DNA of 64,000 nt from Amblyomma americanum (lineage: Eukaryota > Arthropoda > Arachnida > Ixodida > Ixodidae), in contig NC_135505.1 of the NCBI RefSeq assembly GCF_052857255.1, positions 63,526,149 to 63,590,148 on the forward strand. The letters are read 5' to 3'. Positions 1-11,340 of the stretch are shown in pieces. The translations under genes were made by a program, and so were the position numbers. A model generated the notes under the pieces. That model was not told the origin of the DNA and searched no databases. It saw nothing but the letters and a program-made list of their open reading frames with translations. Position 1 is the first letter of the stretch. Every line of letters starts with the position of its first letter.

Positions 1-1905
1 CATAAAATGCACATTTTTCGACAATTTTCTTCAGCGCCATGCAGTAGCTGGTTTTTAAAGTATCGATGTGCCAATATTTTCATTCCTAATATAATTTTCT
101 TGACTGAGGTTTGTTTATTGCGAAACAATTCATAATGTTTTGTTAATATTAGCGGATTATTATTCCTATTGTAAATGTTTTTACCTTTTGTGGATATGTG
201 AAGCTCTAAATTCATGACCATGTTTCTGACTTTGCAAATTTTATTCATGTTTTGAAGTGCATTTGTCAAATGCTCTTCGAGCACGTTTCTTTACCTGCTC
301 GCTGCACGTCACCCGGACCGAAAGCCTTCGTTAGACATTGTAGTCTTTAGCTTTGGCTCCGGCTTCCTGCAATGAAAAGAAACAAATAAAGACAAAGAGA
401 AACCTTCGCTTGCCCATGTCCTTTGTTTTCGTTCTGCAGTCGTTACCATGGCTGCATAAACTAAAAGGATTATAAGTGATCGTATTCGAGATGGATGGAA
501 ACTCTCCTTGTTTTCATCATTATCATGCGTAGGTACTTGAAAATAATAATAATAGTAACCTTTATTTTGCGCCATATGATATGACATATGATATGACGCC
601 ATATTGTCATTTCCACGTGACAATACATTGACACGAATGAGTGAAAAGCAATTTTTCGACTTTGTGGCTGTTTTGTCATTTCCTGCTTTTAATTTTTCTT
701 AAACAAGACCACTAGGGCTGCGAACTCTTCCAATATAACCGTGAGAAACGTTTATGGGGGTACTATTGAGGTACTTTCTCTTGTTACTAGAAACTAAGCG
801 GCACTAATTTTAGCCGTTTTTGCTTCCGGATGTATGCACAGTTCAATACAGCTTTCCTCGGTGCACTGTGGTTTGTTTTGTTGGTTTTAATGGCCAAAAG
901 CGGATCGGGGTATGAAGAAAACTGCAGTTGAGAGCCCCGGCTAAATTGGACCGCCTTGAATTCTTTAATATGCACTCACATCGCACGGTATACCATTTCG
1001 CCTCCATTCGAAATGTCACCGCAACGGCCGGGACCAAATTTTCGTCTTCGGGCCAGAAGCCGAGCACCATCACCACTAAGCCACCGCAGCGGCTAAAGTG
1101 CTTGAGATATGAGTGGCATACTGCATTAAAACTATGTCTTGATAATAAGACATTAAGGTGAATTTATAGTCAGGCTATATAAAAATTCATGCTTCCATCT
1201 TTACTTTTAACTACCTTCATAACAATGAGCAAACCAGATAGGTTAATAAAATATGTGGCTTAAAACAAATCAATGAACTGTTAGGAATTGAGAGTGTCCG
1301 AAAACAAAACACAAGAGTCTTTTTAGTTTATGCATGAATGTATGTTCCCGAAGTGTATTATTAGCACTACCTCTTTTCCTGTAAAACTGGTGGCGATGTT
1401 CCTTCTGGGTGTAGAGGCCCCTCGTTGAGCTCTGCCGTGTTACCATATCTGAAATGATTCACGGCAGTATATCTATATTCCAAGAGCATTGCTATGTGAA
1501 GAAGTCACTGAGTTCGTGTGCTGCGTCTCTCCAAGAAATCATTGCGTTTGGCAACCTTCACGAGTAGTTCCTTCTTGCTAACTGCCTTGTTGCTATCAGT
1601 GGGATACTTCTGATCTATGTCTTTTGTCCTCTCTTGAAGCACATAGCCACACTTCAGTCAGGAGCGATAGCGCGTACAGATCGCGTCAGTACATCTGCTT
1701 TCTAGTTTTTGTTCCGCCAAGTGTTGCCAACGTCTACTCTAGCGAAGATGATAGAGTCCTGGTATATACGGACATCCTGAAAATGCGACGGAGTTTCTTC
1801 ACTGCCACTCAATAAAGCGAGGTATGCTTGCTGCTTGTTGGCAAACATCAACCTTTCTTCAACTAATAGCGGCCTGCTTGTAGCGTTTTAGTGCCGGTCA
1901 GCAGT
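1..1905. repeat. Segmental duplication copy A, part 1
   Basis: This stretch aligns base by base, with many substitutions and small indels, to 18243-20953. Shared landmarks include the segments near 60-150 (18300-18390), the SINE near 1000 (19200) and the block near 1740-1900 (20790-20950). It probably continues left of the window. Copy A has about 60 bases near 540-600 that copy B lacks, and copy B carries a TIR element at 19353-20187 that copy A lacks. Apart from the SINE I recognise no gene; the short ORFs here are not conserved in frame between the copies. Confidence 0.8.
920..1098 (-). mobile_element. Degraded tRNA-derived SINE (Ruka-like family relative)
   Basis: Read on the minus strand it begins with a GGTGGCTTAGTGG-like A box, then a decayed B-box region, a body segment reading 'atggaggcgaaat', and a 'gcgatgtgagtgca' block. 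The same order is seen in the SINEs at 44.9, 48.9 and 30.0 kb. An orthologous copy sits at about 19100-19279 in the second duplicate, so it inserted before the duplication. Confidence 0.65.
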
Positions 1906-2022
1906 CATCCTCTTGATTGCCGTTTAAACGACAAGCCTACAAGAAAGTTCTTCTTACTTCCAAAGTGACCTGCTTTTCCTTGATGTCTAAAACGAAACCG
2001 TTTGAGACAACAATCAGCGTTA

Positions 2023-2300
<278 letters not shown>

Positions 2301-2310
2301 GTTTCCCCCC
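2301..2310 (-). other. Polypurine tract of gypsy element
   Basis: The minus-strand sequence GGGGGGAAAC lies immediately upstream of the 3' LTR start. This is where plus-strand DNA synthesis of LTR elements is primed. Confidence 0.75.
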
Positions 2311-2337
2311 GGGCAGAGAAGGAGCCATCCTGGCGAC

Positions 2338-5300
2338 TCATGGTGCCGAAAGGACAGACGGATCGTAGTAGGGCTTGATTCGGTCCACATGAACTATTTC
2401 GCGTCCGCGGCGACGCAAGTCCGCAGATGGCGTAACGGGCTCAACTACGTAGTTCACAGGAGATGTTTTTTGAAGCACTCGGTATGGACCGTGATACCGA
2501 GCAAGAAGCTTCTTTGACAGGCCGGCGGTTGTGGCAGGAACCCAGAGCCACACCAGGGAGTTGGGCGCATATGAAGGCGCCTCACCAGTGTCACGATGGT
2601 GTTTTTGTTGCCATTGATTTTCCTTTGTGAGCGAACGAGCGAGCTGACGGCATTCTTCTGCATACTGGGCGGCGTCCGAGAGTGGCGTCGATTCAGAAAC
2701 ATCAGGGCGGTAGGGAAAAAGCGCGTCCATTGTGCAGGTTGGCTCGCGCCCGTAAAGAAGAAAAAAGGGAGAGAATCCAGTGGTGGTCTGTATCGCAGTG
2801 TTGTACGCGTAGGTTACGAAGGGAAGAACGTGGTCCCAGTTGGAATGAGCGTCGTTGACGTACATGGCCAGCATGTCACTCAGAGTACGGTTGAAGCGTT
2901 CTGTCAGGCCATTCGTCTGAGGGTGGTAAGAAGTAGCGGTGCGATGAATGATGCGACATTCTTTCAGTAGGGCCTCGAGAGCGTCGCACAAGAAAACGCG
3001 TCCGCGGTCACTGAGCAGTTCCTTCGGAGTCCCGTGGCGAAGAATCAAGTTGTTGAGAATGAACAAAGCAACGTCTCTTGCAGAGGCAGAGGGTAACGGT
3101 GATGTTTCAGTGTAGCGAGTCAGATGGTCTACTGCCACAATAATCCACCGGTTTCCAGCAGGAGTAGTCGGAAGAGGGCCATAGAGATCTATGCCAACGC
3201 GGTCAAACGGACGAGCAGGGCAGGGTAACGGCTGCAACGAAACAGAGGACTTCTGAGGAGTTTTTCGGCGTTGACAAGATTCGCAAGCGCGCACGAAATG
3301 TCTGACGAAGCGGTACATTCCACGCCAGTAAAATCGCAGACGTAGGCGTGTGTAGGTTTTCAATACGCCACCGTGAGCACATTGTGGGTCACCATGGTAC
3401 GCAGCACAAATGTCGGCGCGGAGATGACGCGGGATGACTAGAAGCCACTTCCGTCCATCAAGCAAATAATTGCGGCGATAGAGAAGACCGTCACGAATGG
3501 AGAAGTGGTGTGCTTGGCGGACGAGCGCTTTGGAGGAATGACCGGGAGTAGGACTTGAGAGAAAATTCAAAAGTGCATTGATCCAGGGGTCATTCCGCTG
3601 CTCGGTAGCCATGTCGATAGTTGTAAGAGTCGACATATCGTAGGCACAGACGTGGTCAGACGAATTATCTCTAGGCAATGGCGAGCGGGAAAGAGCATCC
3701 GCGTCCGTATGCTTCAGCCCTGATCGATAAATGACATGAATGTCAAACTCCTGGAGACGAAGAGCCCAGCGAGCAAGGCGACCGGATGGGTCTTTCAGAG
3801 AGGCAAGCCAGCACAAAGCGTGGTGATCGGTCACAACGTAAAACGGTCGACCATACACATAAGGACGAAATTTTCCGATAGCCCAAATAATGGCCAAACA
3901 TTCCCTTTCTGTGACTGAATAATTAGATTCTGCCTTTGTCAATGTTCGGCTGGCGTATGCCACAACATACTCGCTGTAACCAGGCTTACGTTGGGTAAGG
4001 ACGGCACCAAGCCCAATACCGCTGGCATCAGTGTGGATCTCCGTAGGCGCAGCCGGATCAAAGTGGCGTAGAATGGGCGGCGAAACCAAAAGGCGGCGTA
4101 AAGTGTCAAAGGCTTTATCGCAGGCTGGAGTCCAGGCGGAAAGGTCGGAGCTGCCGGCAAGGAGCTGGGTCAGAGGAGCGATGATAGAGGCGAAGTTCAA
4201 GATGAAACGTCGAAAGTAGGAGCAGAGGCCGATAAAGCTCCGAAGCTGCTTCAGGGAGGTTGGCTTCGGGAACTCTGCAACTGCGCGAAGTTTGGTGGGG
4301 TCGGGAAGAATGCCGTCCTTAGAAACTACGTGGCCTAAAATTGTGAGTTTTCGAGCGGCAAAGTGGCACTTCTTCAAATTCAACTGAAGCCCAGCGCCGG
4401 CGAGACACGTGAGGACATCCTTTAGGCGGAGAAGGTGAGAAGAAAAGTCGGCAGAAAAAACTACGATGTCGTCCAGATAACAAAGACAGGTCTGCCACTT
4501 GAGTCCACGAAGAACAGTGTCCATCAGGCGCTCGAAAGTAGCCGGGGCATTGCAGAGGCCAAAGGGCATAACGTTGAACTCGTATAATCCATCCGGTGTT
4601 ATAAAGGCAGTTTTCGAGCGGTCATTATCAGCCATCGGTACCTGCCAGTAGCCGGAGCGCAAATCCAAAGAGGAGAAATACTCGGCTCCCTGTAAACAGT
4701 CCAAGGCGTCGTCGATTCGCGGCAAAGGATAGACATCTTTGCGCGTGATTTTGTTAAGCCTACGGTAATCGACGCAAAACCGGATGGAACCATCTTTCTT
4801 GGTGACCAAAACAACCGGAGAAGCCCATGGACTGTTAGATGGCTGTATGACGCCCCGGCGAAGCATGTCGTCCACGTTGTCAGCAATGACTTGGCGCTCA
4901 GAGGCCGACACGCGATAAGGACGCTGTCGTAAAGGTGCGTTTGTACCAGTGTCGATTGCGTGCGTAACGACAGACGTGCGACCCAGAGCAGTGTGAGGAA
5001 GGTCGAAGGCAGAAGTGAAGTTCTGTAGAAGAGCAGCGAGTTGATCGCGTTGTGCGGGTGGGAGATCTGCGTCAATAGCTTGTTGAAGAACATCGGGTGG
5101 CGTCGAAGCGGTCGCTGTATCGCAAGAGCTGAGCACATTAACGTCTAATGAAGGAGGCGTTGCAGGAAGAGTATTTACAAGCGCGGGATCAAGTTCTTCA
5201 ATACGACCGAGACACTCGCCGCGTAGCAGGACGGACGGGCACGAAAATGGATTTGAGACGTACATTGCACTAAGGCCATCTTCGATCTTGAGGACCGCAA

Positions 5301-5889
5301 ATGGAAGCAGGAGGCAGGGATGGCGTGAAGCGGCGTCGGAAGGTGTGAAGAAGACAGTCGAACTAATAACGCTTTCACAGGAGAGTGGAACGAGGGCAGC
5401 AGAAAATGGAGGAATGTCTGTGTCACTGGCGACGAGGAGTTTTGCAGGCCGGGTAGGGACGTCACACAAGACGGTATCACAAAGAGGTAAAAAGGAAACT
5501 TCCGCGCGGGCGCAGTCAATAACGGCATGATGAGTGGAAAGGAAATCGTAGCCCAGGATGATGTCGTGTGAGCAGCGAGACAGTACAATAAACTCGATGG
5601 TGTATAAGACGTCTTCGATGAGAACACGGGCCGTGCACGCCGCTGAGGGATGAATGCGCTGTGATGAGGCGGTGCGAAGCGAAAAGTCGGAAAGTGCGGT
5701 GGTCACCTTACGAAGACGACGGCAAAGAGCTTCACTGATGACTGATACGGCAGCGCCCGTGTCGACTAGAGCGAGTACTGCGACGCCGTCGACAAACACT
5801 TGAATTACGTTAGTGGGAGAACACCGAGGACTTGAAGAGTTCGAACCAAGCGCAGTTCTTGCCCCGGGAACTGCGACTGTTAGTTTCCC
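2338..5889 (-). CDS. pol: Gypsy Pol polyprotein (protease-RT-RNase H-integrase), intact
   Basis: The reading frame is open for 1,184 codons and enters by -1 frameshift from gag at 5883-5889. The region from 5799 to 2338 has no stop. Counting residues from 5799, the aspartic protease motif is DTG at 13-15. Reverse transcriptase has FCVDYRRLN at about 341-349 and YLDD at 441-444. RNase H begins with HTDAS at 589-593. Integrase has the zinc-binding pattern H802, H809, C839, C842 and the triad D871, D931, E967 with 35 residues between the last two. A GPY/F-like RYHGPYRV motif lies near the end. All catalytic residues I checked are present. Length and domain order fit Ty3/gypsy Pol. The protein would be released by its own protease inside a Gag particle; the gag of this copy is broken. 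Confidence 0.93.
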   Translation of the reverse strand, partial: GKLTVAVPGARTALGSNSSSPRCSPTNVIQVFVDGVAVLALVDTGAAVSVISEALCRRLRKVTTALSDFSLRTASSQRIHPSAACTARVLIEDVLYTIEFIVLSRCSHDIILGYDFLSTHHAVIDCARAEVSFLPLCDTVLCDVPTRPAKLLVASDTDIPPFSAALVPLSCESVISSTVFFTPSDAASRHPCLLLPFAVLKIEDGLSAMYVSNPFSCPSVLLRGECLGRIEELDPALVNTLPATPPSLDVNVLSSCDTATASTPPDVLQQAIDADLPPAQRDQLAALLQNFTSAFDLPHTALGRTSVVTHAIDTGTNAPLRQRPYRVSASERQVIADNVDDMLRRGVIQPSNSPWASPVVLVTKKDGSIRFCVDYRRLNKITRKDVYPLPRIDDALDCLQGAEYFSSLDLRSGYWQVPMADNDRSKTAFITPDGLYEFNVMPFGLCNAPATFERLMDTVLRGLKWQTCLCYLDDIVVFSADFSSHLLRLKDVLTCLAGAGLQLNLKKCHFAARKLTILGHVVSKDGILPDPTKLRAVAEFPKPTSLKQLRSFIGLCSYFRRFILNFASIIAPLTQLLAGSSDLSAWTPACDKAFDTLRRLLVSPPILRHFDPAAPTEIHTDASGIGLGAVLTQRKPGYSEYVVAYASRTLTKAESNYSVTERECLAIIWAIGKFRPYVYGRPFYVVTDHHALCWLASLKDPSGRLARWALRLQEFDIHVIYRSGLKHTDADALSRSPLPRDNSSDHVCAYDMSTLTTIDMATEQRNDPWINALLNFLSSPTPGHSSKALVRQAHHFSIRDGLLYRRNYLLDGRKWLLVIPRHLRADICAAYHGDPQCAHGGVLKTYTRLRLRFYWRGMYRFVRHFVRACESCQRRKTPQKSSVSLQPLPCPARPFDRVGIDLYGPLPTTPAGNRWIIVAVDHLTRYTETSPLPSASARDVALFILNNLILRHGTPKELLSDRGRVFLCDALEALLKECRIIHRTATSYHPQTNGLTERFNRTLSDMLAMYVNDAHSNWDHVLPFVTYAYNTAIQTTTGFSPFFLLYGREPTCTMDALFPYRPDVSESTPLSDAAQYAEECRQLARSLTKENQWQQKHHRDTGEAPSYAPNSLVWLWVPATTAGLSKKLLARYHGPYRVLQKTSPVNYVVEPVTPSADLRRRGREIVHVDRIKPYYDPSVLSAP
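5851..5889 (-). promoter_or_regulatory. -1 ribosomal frameshift signal at the gag-pol junction
   Basis: On the minus strand the heptamer GGGAAAC (5883-5889) is read as G GGA AAC in the gag frame and is followed at once by the gag stop TAA (5880-5882). After a 7-nt spacer comes a perfect 8-bp hairpin, CGCAGTTC/GAACTGCG (stems 5868-5875 and 5851-5858, 9-nt loop). Slipping back one base enters the pol frame exactly. Heptamer, spacer and stem match the known X XXY YYZ type of -1 frameshift site. Confidence 0.85.
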
Positions 5890-6428
5890 TCAACGGTGCC
5901 GGTAGAACGTCGGAGTGGGGACGGGGAACGGCGACGAGGGGAAGGTGATCGGCGAGCTGTGTACGTTTGATTGTCACGAGATACAAATTCGGAACTGGGC
6001 GGATTTCTCGGCGAGGGCTGGTCTGTATTGTAGGAGTAGTTCCATAGTTCAGGTCGAGAAGGTGGAAGGCGTTGGCGGCAAAGGCGTGCGACATGGCCCG
6101 GCAGCCCGCAAGAGTAGCAGATTGGTCGGTTGTCCGCGGTACGCCAAGGGTTCGTAGGGCGTTGGCGTACCCTTGGAATAGGGACATGGAATGCAGACCC
6201 AGGCAAAGGCGAAGGAAGGTTGGAAGGAGCGGCCTGGTAGGAAAGAGATGCTGATGGCATGAGCGGCCTGGCCGCAACTTGGGCGTAAGTCAGTGGTGCC
6301 GTTACTTGCGCTGGCACGGGGCTGGGCGGCAGCACAGGGCTGGGCGGGAGCATGGAGCTGGGAGGAAGAACGTCAGCGATGTGATCTTGAACGGCACGCC
6401 GTATGGTAGGGGCCAAAGACGGAGCCAT
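5880..6428 (-). pseudogene. gag: Gypsy Gag remnant (nucleocapsid half)
   Basis: This frame encodes the C-terminal part of Gag. It has a proline-rich stretch, then a CCHC zinc knuckle (C104, C107, H112, C117 counted from 6428), then an Arg/Ser-rich tail ending at the frameshift site. The same frame is open upstream to about 6600. The N-terminal start, with its ATG near 6650, lies in a different frame. The related element at 9.1-10.0 kb has a long capsid-like segment between those parts, so this copy has lost it through an internal deletion that also shifts the frame. Confidence 0.8.
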
Positions 6429-6712
6429 GTCAGGAACAAGGCGGCCACTATCCTGTAACTGAGGGACCAGCGATAGCTGGCGGGCGACCTCTTCTCGAAC
6501 GAAGGCTTTGATTTGCTGAAGTAAAGGGCTGTCCTCTGATGGGGTAGAACCGCCCAGCGCAAGTGTAGAGATGGCGTCGTCTCTAACACCGGACCGCCGG
6601 GTAGAACGGTGGTTGGGAGGGGCGACGATGTCGTGGCAGTGTCATCCGGCATGCTGGAAGCAGAGGGTAACGTGCGGCTTCTTAGTTCCAGGGTGGACGG
6701 GAACGTACCCAG

Positions 6713-6726
6713 CAGCACCTGCACCA
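6713..6726 (-). other. Primer binding site of gypsy element
   Basis: The minus-strand sequence TGGTGCAGGTGCTG starts 2 nt inside the 5' LTR. It differs by one base from the TGGTGGAGGTGCTG next to the LTR at 17326, and resembles the site next to the LTR at 7498. I do not assign the primer tRNA. Confidence 0.65.
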
Positions 6727-6728
6727 AT

Positions 6729-6898
6729 TGTAGGGGTGTGTTTATTCGGTGAACCCAGATGATTCCAGCCGCTCAGGGGAGACTCGCAGCGAAGCGTCAG
6801 GCGTGGCGAAAGAGCAAGGCAGCGAACAACTTCTTCGTCCTTGAGAGCGGCAGCACGCGACGCATGTCAGTGGTTATATCGATGAAGATTACCACACT

Positions 6899-6901
<3 letters not shown>
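6729..6901 (-). repeat. 5' LTR of gypsy element
   Basis: The 173-bp sequence appears identical to 2128-2300 and begins and ends TGTAG...CTACA on the coding strand. It would carry the promoter for the element. Confidence 0.95.

Positions 6902-6931
<30 letters not shown>
6902..6931. repeat. (AT)n microsatellite
   Basis: A run of AT dinucleotides directly follows the gypsy 5' LTR. Confidence 0.9.
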
Positions 6932-6933
<2 letters not shown>

Positions 6934-6971
6934 CAGACATGGTAAAGAAAATGAGGGGCTCGTTTGGCAAA

Positions 6972-7303
6972 CCTTTGAAGGAAGCTAACAGTCACCGAAA
7001 CAAAGGTGCATAGGGATATTTTTTTAATTTTTTTAATGTGTTGTGCTAATCAGTGGATAATAATACTTAGATAAGTCTATCGCTTAAAGAAACTCATAAA
7101 AGAGCAGAAAAAACAACCATGCCACTGGTGGGATCCGACCGGCGGCATGGTTGTTTTTTTCTGCTCTTTTTTAAGTTTCTTTAAGCGATAGACTAATCTC
7201 AGTATTATTATCCCACTGATCAGCACAACACATTAAAAAAGATTAAAAAATGTCCCTATGCTACTTTGTTTCGCTGACTGTTAGCTTCAATCAAAGGATC
7301 AAA
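6972..7303. mobile_element. Fold-back (long hairpin) element
   Basis: Two arms of about 155 bp (6972-7123 and 7144-7303) are inverted copies with a few mismatches and small indels, around a 20-bp centre. Both outer ends border AT repeats (6902-6931 and 7308-7346). The centre read on the minus strand resembles a tRNA B box next to a CCACC block, so it may be a folded SINE derivative; that part is inference. There is no coding capacity. Confidence 0.75.
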
Positions 7304-7304
7304 G

Positions 7305-7307
<3 letters not shown>

Positions 7308-7346
<39 letters not shown>
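7308..7346. repeat. (TA)n microsatellite
   Basis: A TA run lies between the fold-back element and the left end of the rearranged gypsy element. Confidence 0.9.
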
Positions 7347-7350
<4 letters not shown>

Positions 7351-7498
7351 ATTGGACCGACTGGCAGCCGTTCAAGCAGCGCAGAGAAGAGGTAGACGAA
7401 GTGCAGCTGTGATTCTCGAGTGACGCCTGTGAATGTGTCCGTCGTGCCGCCCTCCGACCAACGCCTACCGACCTGCGGTTCGAATAAACACCTTTGCA
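7347..7498 (+). repeat. LTR of rearranged gypsy element, plus orientation
   Basis: The first about 120 bp match, in inverted orientation, the right end at 10058-10167. It contains AATAAA near 7482 and ends TTGCA. It is followed by a TGGTGGAGGTGC primer binding site at 7501. The first base of the expected TG start appears mutated. Confidence 0.75.
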
Positions 7499-7518
7499 CT
7501 TGGTGGAGGTGCGGGGTG

Positions 7519-9115
7519 GTCAGCGACGGCGCGGAGTTTGGCAGGATCAGGGAGAACGCCGTCCTTGGAGATGACATGGCCTAATATTGTCAGCTGCGCA
7601 GCACCGAAGTAACATTTCAAGTTAAGCTGTAATCCGGCGTCAGCAAGGCACGTGAGTATGCGCTGGAGGCGCTGCAGATGGGAAGGAAAATCTTTGGAAA
7701 AAACGACAATGTCATCCAGGCGACCTAGACAAGTTTCCAATTTGAGGAAGCTGAGAATGTTATCCATCATTTTCTCGAATGTAGCTGGAGCATTGCAGAG
7801 GCCGAATGGCATCAAATTGAATTCATACAAGCCATCTGGGGTGACGAAAGCGGTTTTCGGCCGGTCAGCGGTAGCCATCGGCACTTGCCAGTAGCCGGAG
7901 CGTAAGTCGAGAGATGAAAAATACTTCGCTCCCAGCAAGCAATCTATTGCGTCGTCGATTCGGGGTAGAGGATAAACATCCTTGCGTGTGATCTTGTTGA
8001 GACGGCGGTAGTCCACACAGAACCTGGTTGACCCATTGTTTTCGTCACTAAGACAACAGGAGAGGCCCATGGGCTGTGAGAGGGCTGTATAATGCCGCGC
8101 TGAAGCATGTCGTCAATATTGTCAAGGGTGAGGCGGCGTTCACCCGGCGAGACGCGGTACGGTCGCTGGCGCAAAGGGGCGTGCGTACCAGTGTCAATGG
8201 CGTGAGAGACGGCCAAGGCACTCCCCAAGGATGGCTGGGAAAGGTCGAAAGAGTTCCGAAAGCGGTAGAGAAGTTCCAAGATCTGGTCAGGGTAAGCGGA
8301 CGGAAGGTCGGGAGCGATGGCACGAGGAAAGACGTCGGAGGGAAGATTGGGCGCTGCCGCACAACGGCCTATGGCAGTTACTGGTGGACATGTAGACACG
8401 AGTATCGGAGAACTCGGACGCAAGAGCAGGATTCAGTTATTCAATAAAGCCTAGGCATTCGCCGCGAAGAACAGACGACGGGCAGGAAAATGGGTTGGCG
8501 ACATAGATGGCACAGTGGCTGCCGGAAATTGTGAGAACGGCGAATGGAATCGGAAGGCGCTTATGGCGGGCGGCGGCTGCGGTGGGTGTGAAAAGAACAG
8601 GGCTGCTGAGGGAAGAGTCAGGGTGGAGCGGAACGAGGGCAGAACAGAAAGGAGGTATGTCGGTGTCGGCGGCTACTAGAAGCTTAACGGAGCGCAAAGG
8701 CACGTCACACAATGACACATTACACACAGGAGAGATCTCAAGTTCAGCACGCGCACAATCAATCACTGCGCGGTGGGTCGAGAGGAAGTCGAAGCCAAGG
8801 ATGACATCGTGAGAGCAGGCGCTGAGCACAACAAACTCATTGTATAGGCGACGTCGTTAATAGAAACGCGGACCGTGCAGGCTGCGTTGGACTGGATGCG
8901 CGGAGATGTGGCCGTACGCAGTGAAAATTTAGACAGCGGCGTTGTCACCTTTCGAAGTTTGCGTCGAAGGGCATCACTAATTACTGACACGGCAGCACCC
9001 GTGTCGACGAGCGCGAGAACAGGGACGCCTTCAACAGACACCTCAATGACGTTAGCAGGAGGAAACGGAGGACTTATCGAGTTCGCAAAACATACAGTTC
9101 TTGCCTCCGGAACTA
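7519..9115 (-). pseudogene. pol: Gypsy protease-RT remnant
   Basis: Several frames together give a gypsy protease and reverse transcriptase. The protease motif [12 protein letters not shown] lies near 9010. An RT core at 7540-8070 contains FCVDYRRLN, the [11 protein letters not shown] motif and RLDD where active enzymes have Y-x-DD. Frameshifts fall near 8430 and 8050-8070, and another lies between 8830 and 8760. The RT stops in the connection region, where it meets the inverted LTR and leader. It is not functional. Confidence 0.85.
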
Positions 9116-9116
9116 C

Positions 9117-10055
9117 GGAATTCAGTTTTCCTCAGGGAGGGTGGTCCGTGCGGCGGAGCATCGGAGAGATGGAACGTCGTCGAGGTGAAGGCGAGCGGCG
9201 AGTAGGGTACTGGGAGCAAAGCATAGATGAGCCAGAAGAGAGATTAGGCAATGGCGGCTTGTAATCGTAGTGGAACGTGCGCACGGCATCCCCAGAACGA
9301 GGGGATCGCTGACGGCAAAGACGTGCGATAGGGCCCGGGAGACTGCAAGAGTAGCATATTGGTCAATTGTCGTCGGTACGCCAAGGGTTCGTTGGGTGTC
9401 GGCGGTGTCGACGATACGGGGCTAGCGGCGGTGGCATGCACGGCGGCGGAGCATAAATGGCCGGGCTGCTACGGTAGGCGGCAGCGGTGGGCGAACGCCG
9501 TGGATTGGCGACTGCTTCAGCATAAGTGAGCGGGGGTGGCACAGGGGGAGGTGGGGAGCTGGGTGGCAGAACTGCAGCGACCTGCTCTTCAATAGCACGG
9601 CGGATAGTGGGCGCAAGGGATGGCGCAAAGTCGGGCGTAGGGCAGACGGGGTCGGGAATGTGATGCAGCAGTGAATGCTGGCGAGCGAATTCTTCGCGGA
9701 CGAAGTCTCTGACCTGCTGCATGAACAGAGACTGCTCAGAAGACGAGCCACCAAGGGCCAAGCCAGCGAGACCCTCTGCAGGCGCGCCGGACTGCCGCGT
9801 AGTTGCGCGTTGCTTTCGGAGTTCGTCGTAACTTTGGCACAGCTGGATGACGGTAGCGACGGAGCTGGGGCTTTTCGCCAGGAGCATATGAAAAGCGTCA
9901 TTGGCGATCCCTTTTAGGATATGGTTGACTTTAACAAAGTTTCGGTCATGAACGGGTGGACACGCTTGCACAAGTCAACGATATCTTCGATGTAACTAGT
10001 GAATGTTTCGGCAGGGAGCTGAGCTCGACTCGAAGGCGTTGATCGGCGCGTAGTT
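9117..10055 (-). pseudogene. gag: Gypsy Gag remnant with capsid region
   Basis: Starting near 10055 the frame reads a Gag-like helical region (ETFTSYIEDIVDLCKRVHP), breaks near 9950, then continues in the frame 9971-9363 with an FHMLLAKSP-type segment, a proline-rich stretch and PTNPWRTDDN. The zinc-knuckle region near 9340 has lost its frame. The N-terminal part is missing, because the truncated LTR joins straight to mid-gag near 10056. The gag-pol junction near 9110-9130 keeps a degenerate frameshift hairpin. Confidence 0.75.
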
Positions 10056-10057
10056 TC

Positions 10058-10164
10058 CGGACGGCGGGGCGACGGACACACTCACAGGCGTCACTCGAGA
10101 ATCACAGCTGCACTTCGTCTACCTCTTCTCTGCGCTGCTTGAACTCCTGCCAGTCGGTCCCATT

Positions 10165-10167
<3 letters not shown>
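10058..10167 (-). repeat. Truncated LTR, minus orientation
   Basis: Read on the minus strand it starts TGTAATGGGACC. It matches the first about 110 bp of 7347-7498 in inverted orientation, then jumps into gag. Confidence 0.8.

Positions 10168-10250
<83 letters not shown>
10168..10250. repeat. (AT)n microsatellite
   Basis: An AT run directly adjoins the TTACA end of the rearranged gypsy element. Confidence 0.95.
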
Positions 10251-10254
<4 letters not shown>

Positions 10255-11060
10255 GAAGTTGTCTCAACCGCAACCGCTGCAGACAATTCACAGAAAAAGA
10301 AAGAACAAAACAGAACAAACATAAAGACAAAGCAGACGCAGCAGTTCCATATATTTTCTTGCCAAGACCAACTCTTTATTACATTCAATATGTGCGACGT
10401 GCCCGCTCATAGAAATTCTCCAAGAAACCCACTTCCATTTCGTGGAACGACACCTTGAAAGAACAATTATTATCCTCTTTTTTGTACGGATTGCTTCAAT
10501 TACGTGCCCTAGCGGCTCGTTTTGCGAGAACAGCAGTTTATTTTTCCATTCCCGACAGTGAATGGCAGATTGCCCACTTCCGCCATTCTGCACCAGACTA
10601 AATCTGTCTCGCACTTTCGTTTAGGCATCGTATTTTTTGGCCAATGTAAATCCTCTTGCATGCGAATTGCTTGCTGCACTTTAGCTTAGTGACGCATTCC
10701 GCAGGCTTCTTTGTACACAGCGCCTTCATATATTTTTTTCTTATCCGTCGTCTTTGATAACTTCGTAATATCAGAGAAGTATATGTTCATGCTGCATAGG
10801 CTTGCAATCGACTGAAGATTAAGCGATGTCTTATGCATATAGACATTACTTGTCTATTTTTGAGGCTCTCCTAGCCCTGAAGTTAACAGTGTTAGCTGTA
10901 ATCGCAAAGCTACCCCGTCTGTGCATCGACGACGTCAGTTAACATCGTGAGTCCGTGGTCACAAGACCGCGTCGTGCATATATAACACATATCGAGGTAA
11001 CTGTCTTGCTGGCGTGTGGTGCGAGGTCGATAGATGCCGCCAAAGAAGCACGCACGCCTG
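10251..11060. other. Unassigned sequence unique to copy A
   Basis: It has no counterpart in duplicate copy B. I recognise no conserved domain, RNA gene or transposon end. The short ORFs overlap in several frames without a coding signature. Confidence 0.4.
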
Positions 11061-11325
11061 CTAAGCTGCAGCCGCCGCTGTTAGGTAAAGCCGCCAGTGG
11101 CAACTTGACGCACCAATCACGTAGCGAAGGGTCCACGGATGCAGCCGAGGAGCCGTGTCTTCCTTTGAATGATATAAGTAGGTTTCAGGCAAGAATCTGG
11201 CACGTAGGGCTGGTCAAAAAGGGCATAAACGCGTCGGGACGCGGCCCGCAAACGCGGTTCGCGACAAGATGGTCAAGTCCGTACGAAGACATTTCTCACC
11301 CCGCATAGCACTCTTGCTTTGTAGC
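11060..11325. repeat. Segmental duplication copy A, part 2
   Basis: It aligns with 20953-21215; for example the blocks around 11190-11310 match 21080-21210. In copy B it directly follows the match to 1-1905, so about 9 kb has been added in copy A at this point (or lost from B). Confidence 0.75.
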
Positions 11326-11340
11326 AATTGATAAATTATA

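Larger units (their letters stand above)
7347..10167 (-). mobile_element. Rearranged Ty3/gypsy element with inverted LTR ends
   Basis: The body reads on the minus strand from gag (about 10055) to the RT/RNase H connection (about 7519). The right end is a truncated minus-strand LTR. The left end is an LTR plus primer binding site in the plus orientation, joined directly to pol near 7515. Both outer ends therefore are the same LTR terminus, facing inward. RNase H and integrase are missing. It is a relative of the 2128-6901 element with clearly different sequence. (TA)n tracts flank both sides. Confidence 0.85.

Noticed and set aside
4599..5627. Additional minus-strand ORFs overlapping pol
   Set aside because: They are frame shadows of the intact gypsy pol gene with no domain.
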